This document shows, in pieces, positions 24,161 through 36,442 of a stretch of 64,000 nt of DNA (position 1 is its first letter; each line of letters begins with the position of its first letter). The notes below the pieces were generated by a model, which had not been told where the DNA came from, did not search any database, and saw nothing but the letters and a program-made list of their open reading frames with translations. The position numbers and the translations under genes are program-made. The stretch lies in the NCBI GenBank assembly GCA_963932145.1, contig CAWVQA010000099.1:558001-622000 (forward strand), in the 5' to 3' direction. Source of the DNA: Acanthosepion lycidas (lineage: Eukaryota; Mollusca; Cephalopoda; Sepiida; Sepiidae).

Positions 24161-27100
24161 TTAGATTAGGTCTTTCCCTGTCCATAATGCTAAATTGAGG
24201 AAGTAAAATAGAAATACTAATGGGAAATAGAAGAGAAATGTACAGTGATCACGCATTTTGTGCCCACAATCTTTTTCATGGAAATCCCAGTCATATGAGT
24301 CGAGTCCATGCATGCTACGATCACGGTATGAATTTGAAGGCAAAATATTTTTTTGCAGATCTTAGATTAGGTCTTTCCCTGTCCATAATGCTAAATTGAG
24401 GAATTAAATAGAAATAGTAATGGGAAACAGAGGAGAAATGTACAGTGATCACGCATTTTGTGCCCACAATCTTTTTCATGGAAATCCCAGTCATATGAGT
24501 CGAGTCCAGGCATGCTACGATCACGGTATGAATTTGAAGGCAAAATATTTTTTTTGCAGATCTTAGATTAGGTCTTTCCAAGTCCATAATGCTAAATTGA
24601 GGAAGTAAAATAGAAATAGTAATGGGAAACAGAGGAGAAATGTACAGTGATCACGCATTTTGTGCCCACAATCTTTTTCATGGAAATCCCAGTCATATGA
24701 GTCGAGTCCAGGCATGCTACGATCACGGTATGAATTTGAAGGCAAAATATTTTTTTGCAGATCTTAGATTAGGTCTTTCCCTGTCCATAATGCTAAATTG
24801 AGGAAGTAAAATAGAAATACTAATGGGAAATAGAAGAGAAATGTACAGTGATCACGCATTTTGTGCCCACAATCTTTTTCATGGAAATCCCAGTCATATG
24901 AGTCGAGTCCATGCATGCTACGATCACGGTATGAATTTGAAGGCAAAATATTTTTTTGCAGATCTTAGATTAGGTCTTTCCCTGTCCATAATGCTAAATT
25001 GAGGAATTAAATAGAAATAGTAATGGGAAACAGAGGAGAAATGTACAGTGATCACGCATTTTGTGCCCACAATCTTTTTCATGGAAATCCCAGTCATATG
25101 AGTCGAGTCCAGGCATGCTACGATCACGGTATGAATTTGAAGGCAAAATATTTTTTTTGCAGATCTTAGATTAGGTCTTTCCAAGTCCATAATGCTAAAT
25201 TGAGGAAGTAAAATAGAAATACTAATGGGAAATAGAAGAGAAATGTACAGTGATCACCCATTTTGTGCCCACAATCTTTTTCATGGAAATCCCAGTCATA
25301 TGAGTCGAGTCCATGCATGCTACGATCACGGTATGAATTTGAAGTCAAAATATTTTTTTGCAGATCTTAGATTAGGTCTTTCCCTGTCCATAATGCTAAA
25401 TTGAGGAAGTAAAATAGAAATAGTAATGGGAAACAGAAGAGAAATGTACAGTGATCACGCATTTTGTGCCCACAATCTTTTTCATGGAAATCCCAGTCAT
25501 ATGAGTCGAGTCCAGGCATGCTACGATCACGGTATGAATTTGAAGGCAAAATATTTTTTTGCAGATCTTAGATTAGGTCTTTCCCAGTCCATAATGCTAA
25601 ATTGAGGAAGTAAAATAGAAATAGTAATGGGAAACAGAAGAGAAATGTACAGTGATCACGCATTTTGTGCCCACAATCTTTTTCATGGAAATCCCAGTCA
25701 TATGAGTCGAGTCCATGCATGCTACGATCACGGTATGAATTTGAAGGCAAAATATTTTTTTGCAGATCTTAGATTAGGTCTTTTCCTGTCCATAATGCTA
25801 AATTGAGGAAGTAAAATAGAAATAGTAATGGGAAACAGAAGAGAAATGTACAGTGATCACGCATTTTGTGCCCACAATCTTTTTCATGGAAATCCCAGTC
25901 ATATGAGTCGAGTCCAGGCATGCTTCGATCATGGTATGAATTTGAAGGCAAAATACTTTTTTGCAGATCTTAGATTAGGTCTTTCCCTGTCCATTATGCT
26001 AAATTGAGAAGTAAAATAGAAATAGTAATGGGAAACAGAGGAGAAATGTACAGTGATCACGCATTTTGTGCCCACAATCTTTTTCATGGAAATCCCAGTC
26101 ATATGAGTCGAGTCCAGGCATGCTACGATCACGGTATGAATTTGATGGCAAAATATTTTTTTGCAGATCTTAGATTAGGTCTTTCCCTGTCCATAATGCT
26201 AAATTGAGAAGTAAAATAGAAATAGTAATGGGAAACAGAGGAGAAATGTACAGTGATCACCCATTTGGTGCCGACAATCTTTTTCATGGAAATCCCAGTC
26301 ATATGAGACGAGTCCATGCATGCTACGGTCACGGTATGAATTTGAAGGCAAAATATTTTTTTGCAGATCTTAGATTAGGTCTTTCCCTGTCCATAATGCT
26401 AAATTGAGGAAGTAAAATAGAAATAGTAATGGGAAACAGAAGAGAAATGTACAGGGATCACGCATTTTGTGCCCACAATCTTTTTCATGGAAATCCCAGT
26501 CATATGAGTCGAGTCCAGGCATGCTACGATCACGGTATGAATTTGAAGGCAAAATATTTTTTTGCAGATCTTAGATTAGGTCTTTCCCTGTCCATAATGC
26601 TAAATTGAGGAAGTAAAATTGAAATAGTAATGGGAAACAGAGGAAAAATGTACAGTGATCACGCATTTTGTGCCCACAATCTTTTTCATGGAAATCCCGG
26701 GTCATATGAGTCGAGTCCAGGCATGCTACGATCACGGTATGAATTTGAAGGCAAAATATTTTTTTGCAGATCTTAGATTAGGTCTTTCGCAGTCCATAAT
26801 GCTAAATTGAGGAAGTAAAATAGAAATACTAATGGGAAATAGAAGAGAAATGTACAGTGATCACCCATTTTGTGCCCACAATCTTTTTCATGGAAATCCC
26901 AGTCATATGAGTCGAGTCCATGCATGCTACGATCACGGTATGAATTTGAAGGCAAAATATTTTTTTGCTGATCTCAGATTAGGTCTTTCCCTGTCCATAA
27001 TGCTAAATTGAGGAAGTAAAATAGTAATGGGAAACAGAAGAGAAATGTACAGTGATCACGCATTTTGTGCCCACAATCTTTTTCATGGAAATCCCAGTCA

Positions 27101-27369
27101 TATGAGTCGAGTCCAGGCATGCTACGATCACGGTATGAATTTGAAGGCAAAATATTTTTTTGCAGATCTTAGATTAGGTCTTTCCCTGTCCATAATGCTA
27201 AATTGAGGAAGTAAAATATAAATAGTAATGGGAAACAGAAGAGAAATGTACAGTGATCACCTATTTTGTGCCCACAATCTTTTTCATGGAAATCCCAGTC
27301 ATATGAGTCGAGTCCAGGCATGCTACGATCACGGTATGAATTTGAAGGCAAAATATTTTTTTGCAGATC
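24161..27369 (+). repeat. Block P', 3209 bp, second copy
   Basis: Repeats 19748-22956 monomer for monomer, including two trimer units, tracer cassette copy 5 (25769-26570), the 202-bp monomer at 26571 and the 195-bp monomer at 26974. At 27370 the similarity stops and the array switches to a pair of monomers resembling 4878-5480, so 27370 is a sharp domain boundary. Confidence 0.87.
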
Positions 27370-28374
27370 TTAGATTAGGTCTTTCCCAGTCCATAATGCT
27401 AAATTGAGGAAGTAAAATAGAAATAGTAATGGGAAACAGAAGAGAAATGTACAGAGATCACCCATTTTGTGCCCACAATCTTTTTCATGGAAATCCCAGT
27501 CATATGAGTCGAGTCCATGCATGCTACGATCACGGTATGAATTTGAAGGCAAAATATTTTTTTGCAGATCTCAGATTAGGTCTTTCCCTGTCCATAATGC
27601 TAAATTCAGGAAGTAAAATAGAAATAGTAATGGGAAACAGAAGAGAAATGTACAGTGATCACACATTTTCTGCCCACAATCTTTTTCATGGAAATCCCAG
27701 TCATTTGAGACGAGTCCATGCATGCTACGATCACGGTATGAATTTGAAGGCAAAATATTTTTTTGCAGATCTTAGATTAGGTCTTTCCCTGTCCATAATG
27801 CTAAATTGAGGAAGTAAAATAGACATAGTAATGGGAAAATGAAGAGAAATGTACAGTGATCACGCATTTTGTGCCCACAATCTTTTTCATGGAAATCCCA
27901 GTTATATGAATCGAGTCCAGGCATGCTACAATCACGGTATGAATTTGAAGGCAAAATATTTTTTTGCAGATCTTAGATTAGGTCTTTCCCTGTCCATAAT
28001 GCTAAATTGAGGAAGTAAAATAGAAATACTAATGGGAAACAGAACAGAAATGTACAGTGATCACCCATTTTGTGCCCACAATCTTTTTCATGGAAATCCC
28101 AGTCATATGAGACGCGTCCATGCATGCTACGATCACGGTATGAATTTGAAGGCAAAATATTTTTTTGCAGATCTTAGATTAGGTCTTTCCCTGTCCATAA
28201 TGCTAAATTGAGGAAGTAAAATAGAAATAGTAATGGGAAACAGAAGAGAAATGTACAGTGATCACGCATTTTGTGCCCACAATCTTTTTCATGGAAATCC
28301 CAGTCATATGAGTCGAGTCCAGGCATGCTACGATCACGGTATGAATTTGAAGGCAAAATATTTTTTTGCAGATC

Positions 28375-28603
28375 TTAGATTAGGTCTTTCCCTGTCCATA
28401 AGGCTAAATTGAGGAAGTAAAATAGAAATAGTAATGGGAAACAGAAGAGAAATGTACAGTGATCACGCATTTTGTGCCCACAATCTTTTTCATGGAAATC
28501 AAAGTTATATGAGTCGACTCGACTCATATAACTTTGATTTCCATGAAAAAGGCATGCTACGATCACGGAATGAATTTGAAGGCAAAATATTTTTTTGCAG
28601 ATC
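28375..28603 (+). repeat. 229-bp monomer carrying a foldback insertion
   Basis: The only monomer longer than 202 bp. Where the parental variant reads GAGTCGAGTCCAGGCATGC, five bases (GTCCA) are replaced by 33 bases that are the exact reverse complement of the preceding 33 bases of the parental variant. The same parental variant (AATCAAAGTTATATGAG with CACGGAATGAA) is intact at 29609, 32222 and 34635, so the original sequence is known. The net gain is 28 bp. Confidence 0.93.
28486..28550. repeat. 65-bp near-perfect palindrome
   Basis: Left arm 28486-28517 and right arm 28519-28550 are 32-nt exact reverse complements around a single C at 28518. The arms begin TTTTTCATGG and end CCATGAAAAA. It is the only long inverted repeat I find in an array that otherwise has one orientation. 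It could extrude as a cruciform or hairpin. A template switch during replication is the likeliest origin; no terminator or integration role is suggested by the context. Confidence 0.95.
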
Positions 28604-31600
28604 TTAGATTAGGTCTTTCCCTGTCCATAATGCTAAATTGAGGAAGTAAAATAGAAATACTAATGGGAAACAGAAGAGAAATGTACAGTGATCACGCATT
28701 TTGTGCCCACAATCTTTTTCATGGAAATCCCAGTCATATAAGTCGAGTCCAGGCATGCTACGATCACGGTATGAATTTGGGGGCAAAATATTTTTTTGCA
28801 GATCTTAGATTAGGTCTTTCCCTGTCCATAATGCTAAATTGAGGAAGTAAAATAGAAAAAGTAATGGGAAGCAGAAGAGAAATGTTCAGTGATCACCCAT
28901 TTTGTGCCCACAATCTTTTTCATGGAAATCCCAGTCATATGAGTCGAGTCCATGCATGCTACGATCACGGTATGAATTTGAAGGCAAAATATTTTTTTGC
29001 AGATCTCAGATTAGGTCTTTCCCTGTCCATAATGCTAAATTCAGGAAGTAAAATAGAAATAGTAATGGGAAACAGAAGAGAAATGTACAGTGATCACACA
29101 TTTTCTGCCCACAATCTTTTTCATGGAAATCCCAGTCATATGAGACGAGTCCATGCATGCTACGATCACGGTATGAATTTGAAGGCAAAATATTTTTTTG
29201 CAGATCTTAGATTAGGTCTTTCCCTGTCCATAATGCTAAATTGAGGAAGTAAAATAGAAATAGTAATGGGAAACAGAAGAGAAATGTACAGTGATCACGC
29301 ATTTTGTGCCCACAATCTTTTTCATGGAAATCCCAGTCATATGAATCGAGTCCATGCATGCTACGATCACGGTATGAATTTGAAGGCAAAATATTTTTTT
29401 GCAGATCTCAGATTAGGTCTTTCCCTGTCCATAATGCTAAATTGAGGAAGTAAAATAGAAATATTAATGGGAAACAGAAGAGAAATGTACAGTGATCACG
29501 CATTTTGTGCCCACAATCTTTTTCATGGAAATCCCAGTCATATGAGACGAGTCCATGCAAGCTACGATCACGGTATGAATTTGAAGGCAAAATATTTTTT
29601 TGCAGATCTTAGATTAGGTCTTTCCCTGTCCATAATGCTAAATTGAGGAAGTAAAATAGAAATAGTAATGGGAAACAGAAGAGGAATGTAGTGTTATCAC
29701 GCATTTTGTGCCCACAATCTTTTTCATGGAAATCAAAGTTATATGAGTCGAGTCCAGGCATGCTACGATCACGGAATGAATTTGAAGGCAAAATATTTTT
29801 TTGCAGATCTTAGATTAGGTCTTTCCCTGTCCATAATGCTAAATTGAGGAAGTAAAATAGAAATAGTAATGGGAAACAGAAGAGAAATGTACAGTGATCA
29901 CGCAGTTTGTGCCCACAATCTTTTTCATGGAAATCCCAGTCATATGAGTCGAGTCCAGGCATGCTACGATCACGGTATGAATTTGGAGGCAAAATATTTT
30001 TTTGCAGATCTTAGATTAGGTCTTTCCCTGTCCATAATGCTAAATTGAGGAAGTAAAATAGAAAAAGTAATGGGAAGCAGAAGAGAAATGTACAGAGATC
30101 ACCCATTTTGTGCCCACAATGTTTTTCATGGAAATCCCAGTCATATGAGTCGAGTCCATGCATGCTACGATCACGGTATGAATTTGAAGGCAAAATACTT
30201 TTTTGCTGATCTTAGATTACGTCTTTCCCTGTCCATAATGCTAAATTGAGGAAGTAAAATAGAAATAGTAATGGGAAACAGAAGAGAAATGTACAGAGAT
30301 CACCCATTTTGTGCCCACAACCTTTTTCATGGAAATCCCAGTCATATGAGTCGAGTCCATGCATGCTACGATCACGGTATGAATTTGAAGGCAAAATATT
30401 TTTTTGCAGATCTCAGATTAGGTCTTTCCCTGTCCATAATGCTAAATTCAGGAAGTAAAATAGAAATAGTAATGGGAAACAGAAGAGAAATGTACAGTGA
30501 TCACACATTTTCTGCCCACAATCTTTTTCATGGAAATCCCAGTCATATGAGACGAGTCCATGCATGCTACGATCACGGTATGAATTTGAAGGCAAAATAT
30601 TTTTTTGCAGATCTTAGATTAGGTCTTTCCCTGTCCATAATGCTAAATTGAGGAAGTAAAATAGAAATAGTAATGGGAAACAGAAGAGAAATGTACAGTG
30701 ATCACGCATTTTGTGCCCACAATCTTTTTCATGGAAATCCCAGTCATATGAATCGAGTCAATGCATGCTACGATCACGGTATGAATTTGAAGGCAAAATA
30801 TTTTTTTGCAGATCTCAGATTAGGTCTTTCCCTGTCCATAATGCTAAATTGAGGAAGTAAAATAGAAATAGTAATGGGAAACAGAAGAGAAATGTACAGT
30901 GATCACGCATTTTGTGCCCACAATCTTTTTCATGGAAATCCCAGTCATATGAGACGAGTCCATGCAAGCTACGATCACGGTATGAATTTGAAGGCAAAAT
31001 ATTTTTTTGCAGATCTTAGATTAGGTCTTTCCCTGTCCATAATGCTAAATTGAGGAAGTAAAATAGAAATAGTAATGGGAAACAGAAGAGAAATGTACAG
31101 TGATCACGCAGTTTGTGCCCACAATCTTTTTCATGGAAATCCCAGTCATATGAGTCGAGTCCAGGCATGCTACGATCACGGTATGAATTTGGAGGCAAAA
31201 TATTTTTTTGCAGATCTTAGATTAGGTCTTTCCCTGTCCATAATGCTAAATTGAGGAAGTAAAATAGAAAAAGTAATGGGAAGCAGAAGAGAAATGTACA
31301 GAGATCACCCATTTTGTGCCCACAATGTTTTTCATGGAAATCCCAGTCATATGAGTCGAGTCCATGCATGCTACGATCACGGTATGAATTTGAAGGCAAA
31401 ATATTTTTTTGCAGATCTCAGATTAGGTCTTTCCCTGTCCATAATGCTAAATTGAGGAAGTAAAATAGAAATAGTAATGGGAAACAGAAGAGAAATGTAC
31501 AGTGATCACGCATTTTGTGCCCACAATCTTTTTCATGGAAATCCCAGGCATATGAGACAAGTCCATGCAAGCTACGATCACGGTATGAATTTGAAGGCAA

Positions 31601-33829
31601 AATATTTTTTTGCAGATCTTAGATTAGGTCTTTCCCTGTCCATAATGCTAAATTGAGGAAGTAAAATAGAAATAGTAATGGGAAACAGAAGAGAAATGTA
31701 CAGTGATCACGCATTTTGTGCCCACAATCTTTTTCATGGAAATCCCAGTTATATGAATCGAGTACAGGCATGCTACAATCACGGTATGAATTTGAAGGCA
31801 AAATATTTTTTGGCAGATCTTAGATTAGGTCTTTCCCTGTCCATAATGCTAAATTGAGGAAGTAAAATAGAAATACTAATGGGAAACAGAACAGAAATGT
31901 ACAGTGATCACACATTTTCTGCCCACAATCTTTTTCATGGAAATCCCAGTCATATGAGACGAGTCCATGCATGCTACGATCACGGTATGAATTTGAAGGC
32001 AAAATATTTTTTTGCAGATCTTAGATTAGGTCTTTCCCTGTACATAATGCTAAATTGAGGAAGTAATATAGAAATAGTAATGGGAAACAGAAGAGAAATG
32101 TACAGTGATCACACATTTTCTGCCCACAATCTTTTTCATGGAAATCCCAGTCATATGAGACGAGTCCATGCATGCTACGATCACGGTATGTATTTGAAGG
32201 CAAAATATTTTTTTGCAGATCTTAGATTAGGTCTTTCCCTGTCCATAATGCTAAATTGAGGAAGTAAAATAGAAATAGTAATGGGAAACAGAAGAGAAAT
32301 GTACAGTGATCACGCATTTTGTGCCCACAATCTTTTTCATGGAAATCAAAGTTATATGAGTCGAGTCCAGGCATGCTACGATCACGGAATGAATTTGAAG
32401 GCAAAATATTTTTTTGCAGATCTTAGATTAGGTCTTTCCCTGTCCATAATGCTAAATTGAGGAAGTAAAATAGAAATAGTAATGGGAAACAGAAGAGAAA
32501 TGTACAGTGATCACGCATTTTGTGCCGACAATCTTTTTCATGGAAATCCCAGTAATATGAGTCGAGTCCAGGCATGCTACGATCACGGTATGAATTTGAA
32601 GGCAAAATATTTTTTTGCAGATCTCAGATTAGGTCTTTCCCTGTCCATAATGCTAAATTCAGGAAGTAAAATAGAAATAGTAATGGGAAACAGAAGAGAA
32701 ATGTACAGTGGTCACACATTTTCTGCCCACAATCTTTTTCTTGGAAATCCCAGTCATATGAGACGAGTCCATGAATGCTACGATCACGGTATGAATTTGA
32801 AGGCAAAATATTTTTTTGCAGATCTTAGATTAGGTCTTTCCCTGTCCATAATGCTAAATTGAGGAAGTAAAATAGAAATAGTAATGGGAAACAGAAGAGA
32901 AATGTACAGTGATCACGCATTTTGTGCCCACAATCTTTTTCATGGAAATCCCAGTTATAGGAATCGAGTCCAGGCATGCTACAATCACGGTATGAATTTG
33001 AAGGCAAAATATTTTTTTGCAGATCTTAGATTAGGTCTTTCCCTGTCCATAATGCTAAATTGAGGAAGTAAATTAGAAATAGTAATGGGAAACAGAAGAG
33101 AAATGTACAGTGATCACGCATTTTGTGCCCACAATCTTTTTCATGGAAATCAAAGTCATATGAGTCGAGTCCAGGCATGCTACGATCACGGTATGAATTT
33201 GAAGGCAAAATATTTTTTTGCAGATCTTAGATTAGGTCTTTCCCAGTCCATAATGCTAAATTGAGGAAGTAAAATAGAAATACTAATGGGAAATAGAAGA
33301 GAAATGTACAGTGATCACCCATTTTGTGCCCACAATCTTTTTCATGGAAATCCCAGTCATATGAGTCGAGTCCATGCATGCTACGATCACGGTATGAATT
33401 TGAAGTCAAAATATTTTTTTGCTGATCTTAGATTAGGTCTTTCCCTGTCGATAATGCTAAATTGAGGAAGTAAAATAGAAATAGTAATGGGAAACAGAAG
33501 AGAAATGTACAGTGATCACACATTTTGTGCCCACAATCTTTTTCATGGAAATCCCAGTCATATGAGACGAGTCCATGCAAGCTACGATCACGGTATGAAC
33601 TTGAAGGCAAAATATTTTTTTGCAGATCTTAGATTAGGTCTTTCTCTGTCCATAATGCTAAATTGAGGAAGTAAAATAGAAATAGTAATGGGAAACAGAA
33701 GAGAAATGTACAGTGATCACGCAGTTTGTGCCCACAATCTTTTTCATGGAAATCCCAGTCATATGAGTCGAGTCCAGGCATGCTACGATCACGGTATGAA
33801 TTTGGAGGCAAAATATTTTTTTGCAGATC

Positions 33830-34031
33830 TTAGATTAGGTCTTTCCCTGTCCATAATGCTAAATTGAGGAAGTAAAATAGAAAAAGTAATGGGAAGCAGA
33901 AGAGAAATGTACAGAGATCACCCATTTTGTGCCCACAATGTTTTTCATGGAAATCCCAGTCATATGAGTCGAGTCCATGCATGCTACGATCAAGGTATAA
34001 ATTGCTAAGGCAAAATATTTTTTTGGAGATC
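33830..34031 (+). repeat. 202-bp monomer with clustered changes
   Basis: Near 33990 the consensus GATCACGGTATGAATTTGAAG reads GATCAAGGTATAAATTGCTAAG: three substitutions and a net 1-bp insertion within about 20 bp. The following T tract ends TTTGGAGATC in place of TTTGCAGATC. Clustering in one short patch suggests a single local repair event and not gradual drift. Confidence 0.8.
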
Positions 34032-35237
34032 TCAGATTAGGTCTTTCCCTGTCCATAATGCTAAATTGAGGAAGTAAAATAGAAAAAGTAATGGGAAGCA
34101 GAAGAGAAATGTACAGTGATCACGCATTTTGTGCCCACAATCTTTTTCATGGAAATCCCAGTTATATGAATCGAGTCCAGGCATGCTACAATCACGGTAT
34201 GAATTTGAAGGCAAAATATTTTTTTGCAGATCTTAGATTAGGTCTTTCCCTGTCCATAATGCTAAATTGAGGAAGTAAAATAGAAATTCTAATGGGAAAC
34301 AGAACAGAAATGTACAGTGATCACACATTTTCTGCCCACAATCTTTTTCATGGAAATCCCAGTCATATGAGACGAGTCCATGCATGCTACGATCACGGTA
34401 TGAATTTGAAGGCAAAATATTTTTTTGCAGATCTTAGATTAGGTCTTTCCCTGTCCATAATGCTAAATTGAGGAAGTAAAATAGAAATAGTAATGGGAAA
34501 CAGAAGAGAAATGTACAGTGATCACACATTTTCTGCCCACAATCTTTTTCATGGAAATCCCAGTCATATGAGACGAGTCCATGCATGCTACGATCACGGT
34601 ATGTATTTGAAGGCAAAATATTTTTTTGCAGATCTTAGATTAGGTCTTTCCCTGTCCATAATGCTAAATTAAGGAAGTAAAATAGAAATAGTAATGGGAA
34701 ACAGAAGAGAAATGTTCAGTGATCACGCATTTTGTGCCCACAATCTTTTTCATGGAAATCAAAGTTATATGAGTCGAGTCCAGGCATGCTACGATCACGG
34801 AATGAATTTGAAGGCAAAATATTTTTTTGCAGATCTTAGATTATGTCTTTCCCTGTCCATAATGCTAAATTGAGGAAGTAAAATAGAAATAGTAATGGGA
34901 AACAGAAGAGAAATGTAAAGTGATCACGCATTTTGTGCCGACAATCTTTTTCATGGAAATCCCAGTCATATGAGTCGAGTCCAGGCATGCTACGATCACG
35001 GTATGAATTTGGAGGCAAAATATTTTTTTGCAGATCTTAGATTAGGTCTTTCCCTGTCCATAATGCTAAATTGAGGAAGTAATATAGAAAAAGTAATGGG
35101 AAGCAGAAGAGAAATGTACAATGATCACCCATTTTGTGCCCACAATCTTTTTCATGGAAATCCCAGTCATATGAGTCGAGTCCAGGCATGCTACGATCAC
35201 GGTATGAATTTGAAGGCAAAATACTTTTTTGCTGATC

Positions 35238-36442
35238 TTAGATTACGTCTTTCCCTGTCCATAATGCTAAATTGAGGAAGTAAAATAGAAATAGTAATGG
35301 GAAACAGAAGAGAAATGTACAGAGATCACCCATTTTGTGCCCACAATCTTTTTCATGGAAATCCCAGTCATATGAGTCGAGTCATGCATGCTACGATCAA
35401 TGTATGAATTTGAAGGCAAAATATTTTTTTGCAGATCTCAGATTAGGTCTTTCCCTGTCCATAATGCTAAATTCAGGAAGTAAAATAGAAATAGTAATGG
35501 GAAACAGAAGAGAAATGTACAGTGATCACACATTTTCTGCCCACAATCTTTTTCTTGGAAATCCCAGTCATATGAGACGAGTCCATGCATGCTACGATCA
35601 CGGTATGAATTTGAAGGCAAAATATTTTTTTGCAGATCTTAGATTAGGTCTTTCCCTGTCCATAATGCTAAATTGAGGAAGTAAAATAGAAATAGTAATG
35701 GGAAACAGAACAGAAATGTACAGTGATCACACATTTTCTGCCGACAATCTTTTTCATGGAAATCCCAGTCATATGAGTCGAGTCCATGCATGCTACGATC
35801 ACGGTATGAATTTGAAGGCAAAATATTTTTTTGCTGATCTTAGATTAGGTCTTTCCCTGTCCATAATGCTAAATTGAGGAAGTAAAATAGAAATACTAAT
35901 GGGAAATAGAAGAGAAATGTACAGTGATCACGCATTTTGTGCCCACAATCTTTTTCATGGAAATCAAAGTCATATGAGTCGAGTCCAGGCATGCTACGAT
36001 CACGGTATGAATTTGAAGCCAAAATATTTTTTTGCAGATCTCAGATTAGGTCTTTCCCTGTCCATAATGCTAAATTGAGGAAGTAAAATAGAAATAGTGA
36101 TGGGAAACAGAAGAGAAATGTACAGTGATCACCCATTTTGTGCCCACAATCTATTTCATGGAAATCCCAGTCATATGAGTCGATTCCATGCATGCTACGA
36201 TCACGGTATGAATTTGAAGGCAAAATATTTTTTTGCAGATCTTAGATTAGGTCTTTCCCTGTCCATAATGTTAAATTCAGGAAGTAAAATAAAAATATAA
36301 ATAGGAAACAGAAGAGAAATGTACAGTGATCACCCATTTTGTGCCCACAATCTTTTTCATGGAAATCCCAGTCATATGAGTCGAGTCCATGCATGCCACG
36401 ATCACGGTATGAATTTGAAGGCAAAATATTTTTTTGCAGATC
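35238..36442 (+). repeat. Six-monomer block, 15-mer period, copy 1
   Basis: These 1205 bp recur at 38252-39456, an offset of 3014 bp (15 monomers less 1 bp). Shared markers include a 1-bp deletion (GTCGAGTCATGCATGC) at 35384 and 38398, CTTTTTCTTGGAAATC, TCTGCCGACAATC, AATCAAAGTCATATG, AATAGTGATGGG and AATGTTAAATTCAGG. Differences include GATCAATGTATG here versus GATCACGGTATG there, and AAAATAAAAATATAAATAGG versus AAAATATAAATATAAATAGG. Confidence 0.86.

Larger units (their letters stand above)
27370..35237 (+). repeat. Heterogeneous satellite domain with 6-mer and 7-mer traces
   Basis: A-type monomers reappear here. A two-monomer unit (ACAGAGATCACCC followed by CTCAG/TTCAGG plus ACACATTTTCTGCC) occurs at 27370, 28805 and 30212, and resembles 4878. 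The stretch 29408-30211 is echoed at 30815-31417, with one monomer (29609) absent from the echo. Monomers with CACGCAGTTTG occur at 29810, 31016 and 33629, each followed by one with AAAAAGTAATGGGAAGC. The stretch also holds the palindromic monomer at 28375 and a 202-bp monomer at 33830. There are no genes. Confidence 0.82.

Noticed and set aside
28486..28550. Palindrome as a rho-independent terminator, attachment site or origin
   Set aside because: It is made entirely of inverted satellite sequence, stands alone in the array and has no gene or recombinase nearby.
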